A stretch of DNA of 5,766 nt from contig QNCH01000111.1 of NCBI GenBank assembly GCA_003645745.1, forward strand, positions 1 through 5,766, given 5' to 3'. The position numbers were made by a program, and so were the translations under genes. This document shows, one piece after another, positions 1 through 5,735 of the stretch (positions are counted from its first letter, which is position 1; every line of letters starts with the position of its first letter). The stretch comes from Candidatus Omnitrophota bacterium (GTDB lineage Bacteria > Omnitrophota > Gorgyraeia > B26-G9). The notes beneath the pieces were generated by a model. The model saw only the letters and a program-made list of their open reading frames with translations, had not been told where the DNA came from and searched no databases.

Positions 1-14
1 ATTTACCCGCAGGG

Positions 15-55
15 CTGATGAAATAAATTGCTTTTTAATTTATTTCTGCTATCAG
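15..55 (-). repeat. Inverted repeat just downstream of the four-helix-bundle gene
   Basis: Positions 20-29 (GAAATAAATT) and 37-46 (AATTTATTTC) are perfect reverse complements around a 7-nt loop. CTGAT at 15-19 and ATCAG at 51-55 add a second arm, interrupted by the unpaired TGCT at 47-50. The structure begins three bases beyond the stop codon of the four-helix-bundle gene, so it would sit at the 3' end of that transcript. No T-run follows the stem on either strand, so it is not a standard intrinsic terminator. It could instead protect the RNA end or mark the boundary of a mobile cassette. The pairing is certain; the function is not. Confidence 0.6.
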
Positions 56-57
56 GG

Positions 58-435
58 TTATGCCATTTCATAAACCATGCTTCTTGGGTTATGAAATATA
101 AAGGCTAAAAGTTTACTGACTTCCTCTATCAGTAAATTTATGTTTCGATCTATTCCATAATTTAAGTCTTTCGCGAGAATAAAAAAATAACGGCATTCTT
201 CTATAGAAACTTGAGCAATATTATAAAAACGAGCTTTATCCTTTTTAGATTTTTTCTTAAAACCCTCTGCAATATTAGCTGGAATAGAAATAGCTGCTCT
301 CTTTAACTGAGAAGTTAAACCAAATATTTCATGCTTGGGAAAAACGCTGCTAAAAGAATAAATCAATAAAACCAGCGAATGAGATTTTTGCCAAACTACT
401 AAATCTCTAAATGTTTTAGCTTTACCTCTTTCCAT
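58..435 (-). CDS. Four-helix bundle protein (23S rRNA intervening-sequence protein family)
   Basis: This 125-residue protein matches the small four-helix-bundle family first known from ORFs inside 23S rRNA intervening sequences (TIGR02436-like). Visible family marks are LVVWQKSH near residues 12-19, the central block FGLTSQLKRAAISIPANIAEG at about 38-58, and SIEECRYFFILAKDLNYG at about 77-94. Length is typical and the reading frame is intact. The molecular role of the family is unknown; members form helical bundles and oligomers and are common as stand-alone genes in uncultured bacteria. The ATG at 433-435 is the only good start. The nearest Shine-Dalgarno-like GGAG (448-451) lies 12 nt upstream, a long spacing, and falls inside a heptamer repeat. 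The gene follows kdsB on the same strand after a 148-bp repeat-rich spacer, so independent expression or insertion as a cassette is plausible. It is not next to any rRNA here. Confidence 0.88.
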   Translation of the reverse strand: MERGKAKTFRDLVVWQKSHSLVLLIYSFSSVFPKHEIFGLTSQLKRAAISIPANIAEGFKKKSKKDKARFYNIAQVSIEECRYFFILAKDLNYGIDRNINLLIEEVSKLLAFIFHNPRSMVYEMA

Positions 436-437
436 AC

Positions 438-464
438 TGAATTCTGACTCCTGACTTCTAATTC
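438..464 (-). repeat. Degenerate heptamer repeats overlapping the ribosome binding region
   Basis: On the plus strand three consecutive 7-mers fit TGAMTYC: TGAATTC (438-444), TGACTCC (445-451) and TGACTTC (452-458). A fourth weaker unit, TAATTCA, follows at 459-465. On the coding (minus) strand they read as GAATTCA, GGAGTCA and GAAGTCA. The GGAG of the middle unit is the only Shine-Dalgarno-like motif before the ATG of the four-helix-bundle gene. The array ends two bases before that start codon. Short heptamer arrays of this kind are known as intergenic repeats in cyanobacteria; the resemblance is from memory and not tested. Confidence 0.7.
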
Positions 465-470
465 ATTTCG

Positions 471-486
471 TTGTAATAAGTTACAA
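471..486. repeat. Small palindrome upstream of the four-helix-bundle gene
   Basis: TTGTAA (471-476) and TTACAA (481-486) are perfect reverse complements around a 4-nt spacer, TAAG. This symmetrical site lies 36 bp upstream of the four-helix-bundle start. A DNA-binding protein site or a tiny hairpin are both possible. With only six AT-rich pairs, chance is also a fair explanation. Confidence 0.4.
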
Positions 487-510
487 ACTATTTCAACCAT
501 TTGCTACCCA

Positions 511-542
511 CAAATTTTATTAACGAAGCAAATTTTATAAAC
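511..542. repeat. Direct repeat, 18-bp period
   Basis: CAAATTTTATTAAC at 511-524 recurs as CAAATTTTATAAAC at 529-542, matching at 13 of 14 positions with an 18-bp period. The second unit is also the left part of the longer repeat that reappears at 2055. This makes three related AAATTTTA-containing units in the window. Confidence 0.6.
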
Positions 543-563
543 CTATTATGTTTTAGTATACAT
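530..563. repeat. Dispersed repeat, copy A (3' side of kdsB)
   Basis: This stretch aligns without gaps to 2055-2088. The first 20 positions are nearly identical (AAATTTTA, then T or C, then AAACCTATTAT), and the match decays afterwards. It sits in the spacer 20 bp beyond the kdsB stop codon. The same-orientation partner lies upstream of pyrE, so the two copies bracket the pyrE-kdsB operon as direct repeats. Confidence 0.6.
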
Positions 564-583
564 AGTCAGTGAATGAATGGAGA

Positions 584-1318
584 TTAACTATTTTGCAGTA
601 ATTTAGTCACTGCAATTAAATCTTTTTTTGTATCTACACTAATAGTATCATATTGCGTCTCAATTACCTTAATTTTATAACCATGTTCCAGCGCCCGCAG
701 TTGTTCCAATGCTTCTGCTTTTTCTAACTGCAATGGAGTTAAATTCTTAAAGGTTAGCAAAAAGTCCTTTGTATACGCATAAACTCCAATATGCTTATAA
801 ACATCAATCCAGTAATTTAATTTTTTACGTAACATATTAGGGATAAAAGAGCGGGAAAAATAAATCGCGAAATTATTTTTGTCAGTAATTACTTTCACAA
901 CATTCGGGTTTTTAAAATCTTCGCTATCTTTTATTTTATGTTTAAGTGTAGCCATTAGAAGTGAAGAATCATCCATAAGGGTATAAGCAAGCTCATTGAT
1001 CATCATAGAATGAATTAAAGGCTCATCTCCCTGAATATTAATTACAATTTTGACATCTAAATCAAAAACAACCTCAGCTAAACGCTCAGTGCCTGAGGTA
1101 TGCTGCTTAGCAGTAAGTACTGCTTTTCCACCAAAACTATCCACTGCTTCTTTTATCCGCTCGTCATCAGTCGCGACAATTAATTCATCCAATACCGAAG
1201 CTTTTTTAGCGCGTTCATAGATATGCTGAATCATTGGTTTACCCATTATGTCTGCTAATGCTTTTGCCTTGAGTCTGGTAGAACCATACCTTGCTGGAAT
1301 TATACCCACAACATCCAT
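584..1318 (-). CDS. kdsB: 3-deoxy-manno-octulosonate cytidylyltransferase (CMP-Kdo synthetase)
   Basis: The enzyme couples CTP to Kdo, giving CMP-Kdo and pyrophosphate in the cytoplasm. CMP-Kdo is the activated sugar for the inner core of lipopolysaccharide. At 244 residues it has the normal family length. The nucleotide-binding N-terminus VVGIIPARYGSTRLKAK spans residues 3-19. IQGDEP follows at 95-100, with D98 the expected Mg ligand. Other family blocks are HTSGTERLAEV (73-83), FSRSFIP (154-160), AEALEQLRALEHG (201-213) and SVDTKKDL (227-234), where D229 is the second acidic metal ligand. The usual Pro-Gly after GSTRL is replaced by Lys-Ala, a mild variant. The ATG at 1316-1318 has an AAGGA Shine-Dalgarno (1327-1331) eight bases upstream, inside the end of pyrE. 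It lies 3 bp downstream of pyrE and is surely co-transcribed and probably translationally coupled. No strong terminator is visible after it. Confidence 0.96.
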   Translation of the reverse strand: MDVVGIIPARYGSTRLKAKALADIMGKPMIQHIYERAKKASVLDELIVATDDERIKEAVDSFGGKAVLTAKQHTSGTERLAEVVFDLDVKIVINIQGDEPLIHSMMINELAYTLMDDSSLLMATLKHKIKDSEDFKNPNVVKVITDKNNFAIYFSRSFIPNMLRKKLNYWIDVYKHIGVYAYTKDFLLTFKNLTPLQLEKAEALEQLRALEHGYKIKVIETQYDTISVDTKKDLIAVTKLLQNS

Positions 1319-1321
1319 TAT

Positions 1322-1885
1322 CTAAATCCTTCCAAAATCTTTTAACGTAAATATTGACTCCAGCTTAAATCCGCATTTAGCAATGTTATCTATAGCGCCT
1401 TCTAACCTATTAACAACAGCAATTACACGTACAATCTTTGCCTGAGTTTTCTCTACAGCTTGAATAGCTTTAACTGTTGATAGTCCTGTAGTTACAACAT
1501 CATCCACAATTAAAACCCTGCTTTCCGCGTTCAGCCCAGGGCCTTCGATCAATTTCTGCAAACCATATTTTTTTTCCTGTTTACGCACAATAAAACCATT
1601 AATCGCTATCCCCTGCACAAAACTCAATCCAGCGATTGCCCCCACAATAGGATCTGCTCCCATAGTCAAACCGCCAACAGCAGTTATGCCCTCACCTTTA
1701 ATCATCTCTAAAAATATTGCAGCAATCAAATAAGCGCCTTCACTTCGTAAACTGCAAAGCCTGACATCAAGATAGAAATTACTTGTTTTCCCACTCGACA
1801 AAACTATCTTTTTATGTTTTAACGAATATTCTTTAAGAATTGTCAGTAATCTCTGTTTCATTCGCGCAAAACTATCTTTAGGCAT
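1322..1885 (-). CDS. pyrE: Orotate phosphoribosyltransferase
   Basis: PyrE converts orotate and PRPP to orotidine 5'-monophosphate in de novo pyrimidine synthesis. The protein is 187 residues, a usual short-form length. The type I PRPP-binding motif RVLIVDDVVTTGLS lies at residues 123-136, with the acidic pair D128/D129. GGLTMGADPI (71-80) and FYLDVRLCSL (37-46) are typical OPRT blocks. The flexible catalytic loop is RKQEKKYGLQKLIEG (101-115). Its usual KxHG is changed to KKYG, so Tyr107 stands where most family members carry His. The ATG at 1883-1885 follows a strong GGGAGGG ribosome binding site by three bases. The gene heads a two-gene operon with kdsB. Its product supplies the UMP from which the cell makes the CTP that KdsB uses. 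Other phosphoribosyltransferases share the PRPP motif, but the flanking blocks favour OPRT. Confidence 0.94.
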   Translation of the reverse strand: MPKDSFARMKQRLLTILKEYSLKHKKIVLSSGKTSNFYLDVRLCSLRSEGAYLIAAIFLEMIKGEGITAVGGLTMGADPIVGAIAGLSFVQGIAINGFIVRKQEKKYGLQKLIEGPGLNAESRVLIVDDVVTTGLSTVKAIQAVEKTQAKIVRVIAVVNRLEGAIDNIAKCGFKLESIFTLKDFGRI

Positions 1886-1888
1886 TTA

Positions 1889-1895
1889 CCCTCCC
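1889..1895 (-). promoter_or_regulatory. pyrE ribosome binding site
   Basis: The minus strand reads GGGAGGG followed by TAA and the ATG of pyrE. This strong Shine-Dalgarno match sits close to the start codon and fixes the start of pyrE at position 1885. Confidence 0.8.
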
Positions 1896-1955
1896 AGTGT
1901 ATACTTAAACGTATTAGGCTTGCAATTTTATGACATCACACACTCACACCACATC

Positions 1956-2032
1956 TTGAAACGTTCTTCATTCGCCGAACCTTACACACGACGAATTGCT
2001 CCTGCAGTTTGGCTTAGGCCAAAACGTTCCAA
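1956..2032. repeat. 77-nt nested imperfect inverted repeat (REP-like or structured RNA candidate)
   Basis: The outer arms TTGAAACGTT (1956-1965) and AACGTTCCAA (2023-2032) are reverse complements at 9 of 10 positions. Inside them GCCGAAC (1974-1980) can pair with GTTTGGC (2007-2013), seven pairs with one G-U in plus-strand RNA, enclosing a 26-nt loop. The inner right arm can alternatively form the local hairpin TTTGGC (2008-2013)/GCCAAA (2018-2023) with a 4-nt loop, so two mutually exclusive folds exist. By hand count the segment is about 47% GC, above its AT-rich surroundings. The wobble pairs do not clearly favour one strand. Confidence 0.55.
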
Positions 2033-2054
2033 TATAGGGCACAGAGAAACACCT

Positions 2055-2088
2055 AAATTTTACAAACCTATTATATTTGAATATATAA
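2055..2088. repeat. Dispersed repeat, copy B (upstream of pyrE)
   Basis: Same-orientation partner of 530-563. Identity is strongest over the first 20 bases, with a single T/C difference, and weakens towards 2088. It starts 22 bp to the right of the 77-nt inverted repeat. By a rough base-composition estimate, a 20-of-20-type match with one mismatch is not expected by chance in a window of this size. Confidence 0.6.
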
Positions 2089-2181
2089 TTCTCTTTAAAT
2101 TATATACTGCAAAAGCCACTCACGTCAATAGAAATCAGCAATTTACAGTAATCGATGAATGAATCAAGGAATCCATAACTG

Positions 2182-2199
2182 AAACTCAGCTTCTGAGCC
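2182..2199 (-). terminator. Weak terminator-like hairpin after the histidine kinase gene
   Basis: On the minus strand CTCAG and CTGAG (2193-2197 and 2185-2189) pair around a 3-nt loop, extended by two possible G-U pairs, and are followed by TTTC. It lies about 70 bp beyond the kinase stop codon. The stem is short and the T-tract poor, so it would be at best a weak intrinsic terminator. Confidence 0.3.
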
Positions 2200-2265
2200 A
2201 ATAGGAAAGCATCATTTATTCTCAAACATAATAGACCTGCCAAATTTCACAACAATTTATTATGC

Positions 2266-3621
2266 TTATGATTTGAGTATAGTAGTCTCTGGTAAATAAA
2301 CTTTTATTACCGTTCCCTTTCCTGGAGCTGTTTTAATAGAAAAATCGCCTTCTAATAAATTCACTCTCTCATGGATACCGCGCAGTCCTAATTTCACTTT
2401 ATCCTCTTGCCGCCTCAAAGGCTTCCTGCAATATTTATGATAATCGAATCCAATACCATCATCACTAATCATAAGAGAAACAAACTTACCTTTTTGTGAT
2501 AAATTCACATTAAGATGTTCCGCCTGAGAGTATTTAGCGCTATTTGTTAATGCTTCCTGCACAACACGATAAAAAGTAAGACTGCATTCATAACTACAAT
2601 TAATCTCAGACACAGACCAATAATAATTACAGTTACAGCCAGTAATCTGCTGATGTTCAGAAACTAAAGCAGCAATGCTCTCTACAAGCCCTAACTCATC
2701 TAACTCAGGCGGCCTGAGCAATTCTGAAATATTATGGCCTTTATCAATTAATCCCACTAATATTTCCTTACTCTTTTTTATTTTCTCCTTTTGTTTAATA
2801 TCAGTATCAGAGATATCTTTAGAAATAAGATCTACATATATTTTTAAAGCGCTAAGATCCTGGCTTAATTGGTCATGAATCTGACGTGAAAGATTTTTTC
2901 TTTCCTTTTCTTCTACACTAATCATCTTATAAACAAGCATAGCTCTTTTATAGCGTTCTTTTCTCAAGCTCATATAAACCATATAACTTATCCCTATACC
3001 TAAGCCTGTACTCAAAAACAAGCTGACGCTCAAAATTAAAATTGAGATATCTTTTTCTCTTTGAGCTAACCTTAACTGTTCTTCAATACTTTTAAAATTA
3101 TCTCTGCTTAAATTACCTGATAGTATCTCCTCTATTTGATAAAATTTATTTTCAAAATTGATCAAAAGCTTATTAATTGTATCACTGTCTTGTTCATTCA
3201 TATCCGCGGATTCAACCAGCTGCCTGCCCATACTGTTTAATTCCTGCATTGAAACCCTGAGCATTGCAATCAATTTTCTTTGTGCTTGTGTGTCAGCTAA
3301 TTCGCTATACTTATTAAGATAATATTTCAATTTTAAAAATGATTTTTCAATCATATCTATATCAGCAGCAACAGACGCAGATTGCAAATACTTAGATATT
3401 TTCCAAAACACATAATTACGCACTCCCATCGCGTAAAAAGCGTTCCGTATCTTCATCTCCAAAATCAAACGTTCCATTGGCAGCTGACGCTGGCTTATTG
3501 TGCGAATAATCTTAGTTAAAGAATTAATTTGGAAGATACCAATGCTGCCAATAATTAAAGTGAGGGATAAAAATACACTAAATCCACTTAATAAACTTTT
3601 ATCTTTTAAATTTACCTGCAT
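2266..3621 (-). CDS. Membrane sensor histidine kinase, NarL-type (HisKA_3/HATPase_c)
   Basis: This two-component kinase is predicted to autophosphorylate on His and pass the phosphate to a LuxR/NarL-type response regulator. Taking the ATG at 3619-3621 as start gives 451 residues. The first membrane segment is about 10-31, followed by a roughly 155-residue, mostly helical external region resembling four-helix chemoreceptor-type sensors. The second membrane segment is about 192-219, with no clear HAMP after it. The HisKA_3 box RQIHDQLSQDL places the phospho-acceptor at H249. The X-region LRPPELDELGL spans 302-312. The N-box VVQEALTN includes N360, the G1 box SDDGIGFD spans 386-393, GLRGIHERVNLLEG 412-425, and GKG 434-436. 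Four cysteines cluster at 329, 331, 342 and 346. A TTG immediately upstream (3622-3624) is a possible but less likely start; no good Shine-Dalgarno precedes either. The gene follows the coiled-coil gene by 50 bp and may share its transcript. The cognate regulator is not in view, so the signal is unknown. Confidence 0.93.
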   Translation of the reverse strand: MQVNLKDKSLLSGFSVFLSLTLIIGSIGIFQINSLTKIIRTISQRQLPMERLILEMKIRNAFYAMGVRNYVFWKISKYLQSASVAADIDMIEKSFLKLKYYLNKYSELADTQAQRKLIAMLRVSMQELNSMGRQLVESADMNEQDSDTINKLLINFENKFYQIEEILSGNLSRDNFKSIEEQLRLAQREKDISILILSVSLFLSTGLGIGISYMVYMSLRKERYKRAMLVYKMISVEEKERKNLSRQIHDQLSQDLSALKIYVDLISKDISDTDIKQKEKIKKSKEILVGLIDKGHNISELLRPPELDELGLVESIAALVSEHQQITGCNCNYYWSVSEINCSYECSLTFYRVVQEALTNSAKYSQAEHLNVNLSQKGKFVSLMISDDGIGFDYHKYCRKPLRRQEDKVKLGLRGIHERVNLLEGDFSIKTAPGKGTVIKVYLPETTILKS

Positions 3622-3671
3622 CAATCAAATTTAACCATCAGACCACATTACAAAAAATCACCAGATACAAA

Positions 3672-5723
3672 TTATTTTTTAGATTTCTTCTCGCTACCTA
3701 ATAAGTCTATCAATGCTTTAACTTTTTCTTTATTTTTATTAGTCTTTTCTAAATCTAAATATTTTTTCAAATAGTCCACTGCTTTATCTCTATCATTTTC
3801 ACTATAAGCATAAATTAATCCTAAATAATAATAGCTAAGACTGCTAACAGGATTATAATTTAAAGCTCTCTGGTAAGCTTCAATTGCCTCTGGATACAAC
3901 GCATTCTGGGTATAAATTTCTCCTAACTTATGATAATTTAAGCTTAATTTTTCTTTTAATTGTAAATTTTCCCGTTTTAGATTGGAAGTATTTAACCGCA
4001 GTTGATGAATAGATTCATTATTTTTTTTACCTGATGTTTGCATTGAATTATACATTAACCTGTTTTCTTCTTTTAAGTACACGGTATTAGCCTCTAATTT
4101 TTTAATTTTAGATTCAAATTCTTTTAATTCTTCCAAATTAAGTCCATTTTTCCTTTTTAAACTATCAATTAAACGATCATTCTCCAAAATTATTTGTTCC
4201 TGTACTTTAACCCTCTTATTTAATTCAGTAATTTGAGTTTTGCATAAGTCAATAGAGTTAAGTAAAAACTTATTTTTTTGTGACCACTTTACAATTTCTA
4301 TTTTTAATTTTTTAACAGTAGTAAATAATTTTTTACTTTTTTCCACAACACTATTTTCCCTATTCTTGAGAAAAGCAATAGTTTTATCTTTATTGGCAAT
4401 TACCTGCCCAGTTTGTTTTAGTTTTTCCTGTAATCCTGCTTCCTGACTTTCATCCATTGCTTCTGCCTGCGCTGCTTTTGCTATTTCAGCTTTTAATTGC
4501 GTAATCTCTATCACTAATTTCTCGTTACTCTGATTTAAGCCTAAAACCTGAGCTTTAAGTTCCGCATTCTCTTTATCCTTTGATAAAACCAGCTGCTGCT
4601 GCGTTTTTAACTGATTTAAAACTTTTTTGCTTCGCTCTATTTCTGTTTTAACTTTTTGCTCAAGCTTAACCTTAGAGCGTTCTATAAGACGCTTGTGCTG
4701 TTCAAATTTCTTAAGCTTTGCTGATAATTCCGCGTTTGAAGCTTTAAGCTTTGTATTTTCAGAATCTTTCGATATATTTATCTGCTTCTGTTCTTTTAAA
4801 CTATCCTGAATAGCCTTAAGCTTTGAGCTGGATTGCCCGGCTGCTGCTTCTATCTGCTTTGCCTTTGCTGCTTCAGCTTCGAACCGCTTAATATCAATCA
4901 TTAACTTCTCGTTACTCTGATTTAAGCCTAAAACCTGAGCTTTAAGTTCCGCATTCTCTTTATCCTTTGATAAAACCAGCTGCTGCTGCGCTTTTAACTG
5001 CTTTATAATTTTTTTGCTGCGCTCTATTCCTGTTTCAGCTTTCTGCTCAAATTTTTTAACTGCTGTTTCTAAATCCGCAACTGTTTTTTTTAATTTTGTA
5101 TTTTTACTCGTTAAAACATTATTTAAATTCTTAAATTTTGCTGTATTTTTATCTTTTTTTAAAACCGCATTTTTTTGTTTTTGAAAATTTTCTATGATCT
5201 GCTGATATTTAAGTGTATCCTTTTTACTTGTCTGCTCTATTCTATTTTTTTCATTAACAATTTCTATTTTCTCTTGTTTTAATTTTTTAATTTGTCTTTC
5301 TAAACCAGCAACTGTTTTCTTTAATTTTACATTATCTGCTTCTCGTGCTGCAGCCTTATCCTTTTGAACCAAAGCAATCTGTTCACTTTTATTTACTTTA
5401 TGATTACTTCTTTCTTCAAATCTTTCTTTAGATTGCTTTAAAATATAATTTTCTCTCTTTATGTCCCTAATTTGCTTTTCTAAAGTTATAATTTTTAATT
5501 TAAAGCTGCTGTTCTGTTCTTGCCTACTTCCGGCAATCTCTCCTGCTTTCTTTTTTTTCGCACCATTTTGTCTGTTTTGTGTAAGTGGAACAATCTCATT
5601 TTCCGTATTTTTAGCTAAAACCACTTGCTCATAATGATCAGAGACATTACCTCGTGCAAAAACCGTTGTTTGGCTAAAAATAAAAGCAAGGCTTACGAGC
5701 ACTGTTTTTTTAAAAATTAACAC
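3672..5723 (-). CDS. Exported long coiled-coil protein with C-terminal TPR repeats
   Basis: I do not recognise a named family. From the GTG at 5721-5723 the protein has 683 residues. A signal peptide is clear at 1-23: Lys residues, a hydrophobic core VLVSLAFIF, and TVFA before the likely cleavage. It is therefore exported to the periplasm or envelope. Residues about 70-590 are highly charged Lys/Glu/Gln heptad sequence, a near-continuous coiled coil. Within it a KDK-type block recurs with aspartates at 122, 191, 254, 320, 383, 446 and, weakly, 516, a spacing of 63-70 residues. Two TPR units follow at about 594-627 (SLNYHKLGEIY onward, with PEAIEAYQRAL) and 628-661 (SYYYLGLIY onward), ending in a Lys-rich tail. 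An in-frame TTG at 5747 would add eight residues but would put the ribosome binding site inside the gene. A TATAAA (minus strand, 5753-5758) could be a -10 element, with its -35 outside the window. A scaffolding or envelope-spacing role is inference. The histidine kinase gene follows. Confidence 0.88.
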   Translation of the reverse strand: MLIFKKTVLVSLAFIFSQTTVFARGNVSDHYEQVVLAKNTENEIVPLTQNRQNGAKKKKAGEIAGSRQEQNSSFKLKIITLEKQIRDIKRENYILKQSKERFEERSNHKVNKSEQIALVQKDKAAAREADNVKLKKTVAGLERQIKKLKQEKIEIVNEKNRIEQTSKKDTLKYQQIIENFQKQKNAVLKKDKNTAKFKNLNNVLTSKNTKLKKTVADLETAVKKFEQKAETGIERSKKIIKQLKAQQQLVLSKDKENAELKAQVLGLNQSNEKLMIDIKRFEAEAAKAKQIEAAAGQSSSKLKAIQDSLKEQKQINISKDSENTKLKASNAELSAKLKKFEQHKRLIERSKVKLEQKVKTEIERSKKVLNQLKTQQQLVLSKDKENAELKAQVLGLNQSNEKLVIEITQLKAEIAKAAQAEAMDESQEAGLQEKLKQTGQVIANKDKTIAFLKNRENSVVEKSKKLFTTVKKLKIEIVKWSQKNKFLLNSIDLCKTQITELNKRVKVQEQIILENDRLIDSLKRKNGLNLEELKEFESKIKKLEANTVYLKEENRLMYNSMQTSGKKNNESIHQLRLNTSNLKRENLQLKEKLSLNYHKLGEIYTQNALYPEAIEAYQRALNYNPVSSLSYYYLGLIYAYSENDRDKAVDYLKKYLDLEKTNKNKEKVKALIDLLGSEKKSKK
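4519..4603 (-). repeat. Internal direct repeat of the coiled-coil gene, downstream copy
   Basis: These 85 bases are identical to 4906-4990, exactly 387 bp (129 codons) away, so the frame is kept. Beyond position 4603 similarity continues at a lower level through the codons for IERSKK. Identity at the nucleotide level, including synonymous positions, points to a recent duplication or to gene conversion. Confidence 0.9.
4906..4990 (-). repeat. Internal direct repeat of the coiled-coil gene, upstream copy
   Basis: Partner of 4519-4603, 85 of 85 bases identical. Both encode QQQLVLSKDKENAELK and the following QVLGLNQSNEK. Recombination between the copies would delete or add 129 codons in frame, so length variation among relatives is expected. 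Confidence 0.9.
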
Positions 5724-5729
5724 TTTTTT

Positions 5730-5735
5730 CCTCCC
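5730..5735 (-). promoter_or_regulatory. Ribosome binding site that sets the start of the coiled-coil gene
   Basis: The minus strand reads GGGAGG, six A residues, then GTG at 5721-5723. This near-ideal Shine-Dalgarno spacing, plus the signal peptide that begins exactly there, selects the GTG over the upstream in-frame TTG at 5745-5747. Confidence 0.8.

Larger units (their letters stand above)
1886..2265. other. 380-bp intergenic region between the histidine kinase and pyrE
   Basis: No convincing gene lies here. The one open frame, a plus-strand 80-codon frame from a TTG at 1920, has no ribosome binding site. In order the region holds the pyrE ribosome binding site, a 77-nt nested inverted repeat of raised GC (1956-2032), copy B of a dispersed AT-rich repeat (2055-2088), about 95 bp of featureless AT-rich DNA, and a weak terminator-like hairpin after the kinase (2182-2199). 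Any promoter of pyrE-kdsB should be in this interval, but I cannot pick one with confidence. Confidence 0.7.

Noticed and set aside
541..566. Terminator after kdsB
   Set aside because: Only four to five AT-rich pairs can form around CTAT/ATAG and no T-tract follows on the minus strand.
1898..1925. Possible pyrE promoter on the minus strand, TTGCAA then 16 bp then TATACA
   Set aside because: Each box matches consensus at only four of six positions, and the implied transcript start would fall inside the ribosome binding site.
1956..2032. Integron attC site
   Set aside because: Length and nested pairing are suggestive, but the outer arms lack the RYYYAAC and GTTRRRY cores and no integrase is present.
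1920..2162. Plus-strand 80-codon open frame in the intergenic region
   Set aside because: It starts with TTG without a ribosome binding site, runs against all neighbours, spans the inverted repeat and the dispersed repeat, and resembles no family I know.
2675..2878. Plus-strand open frame inside the histidine kinase gene
   Set aside because: It is a shadow of the kinase reading frame, whose motifs are unmistakable on the other strand.
4240..4809. Two short plus-strand open frames within the coiled-coil gene
   Set aside because: They are antisense shadows created by the Lys/Glu-rich codons and have no support of their own.
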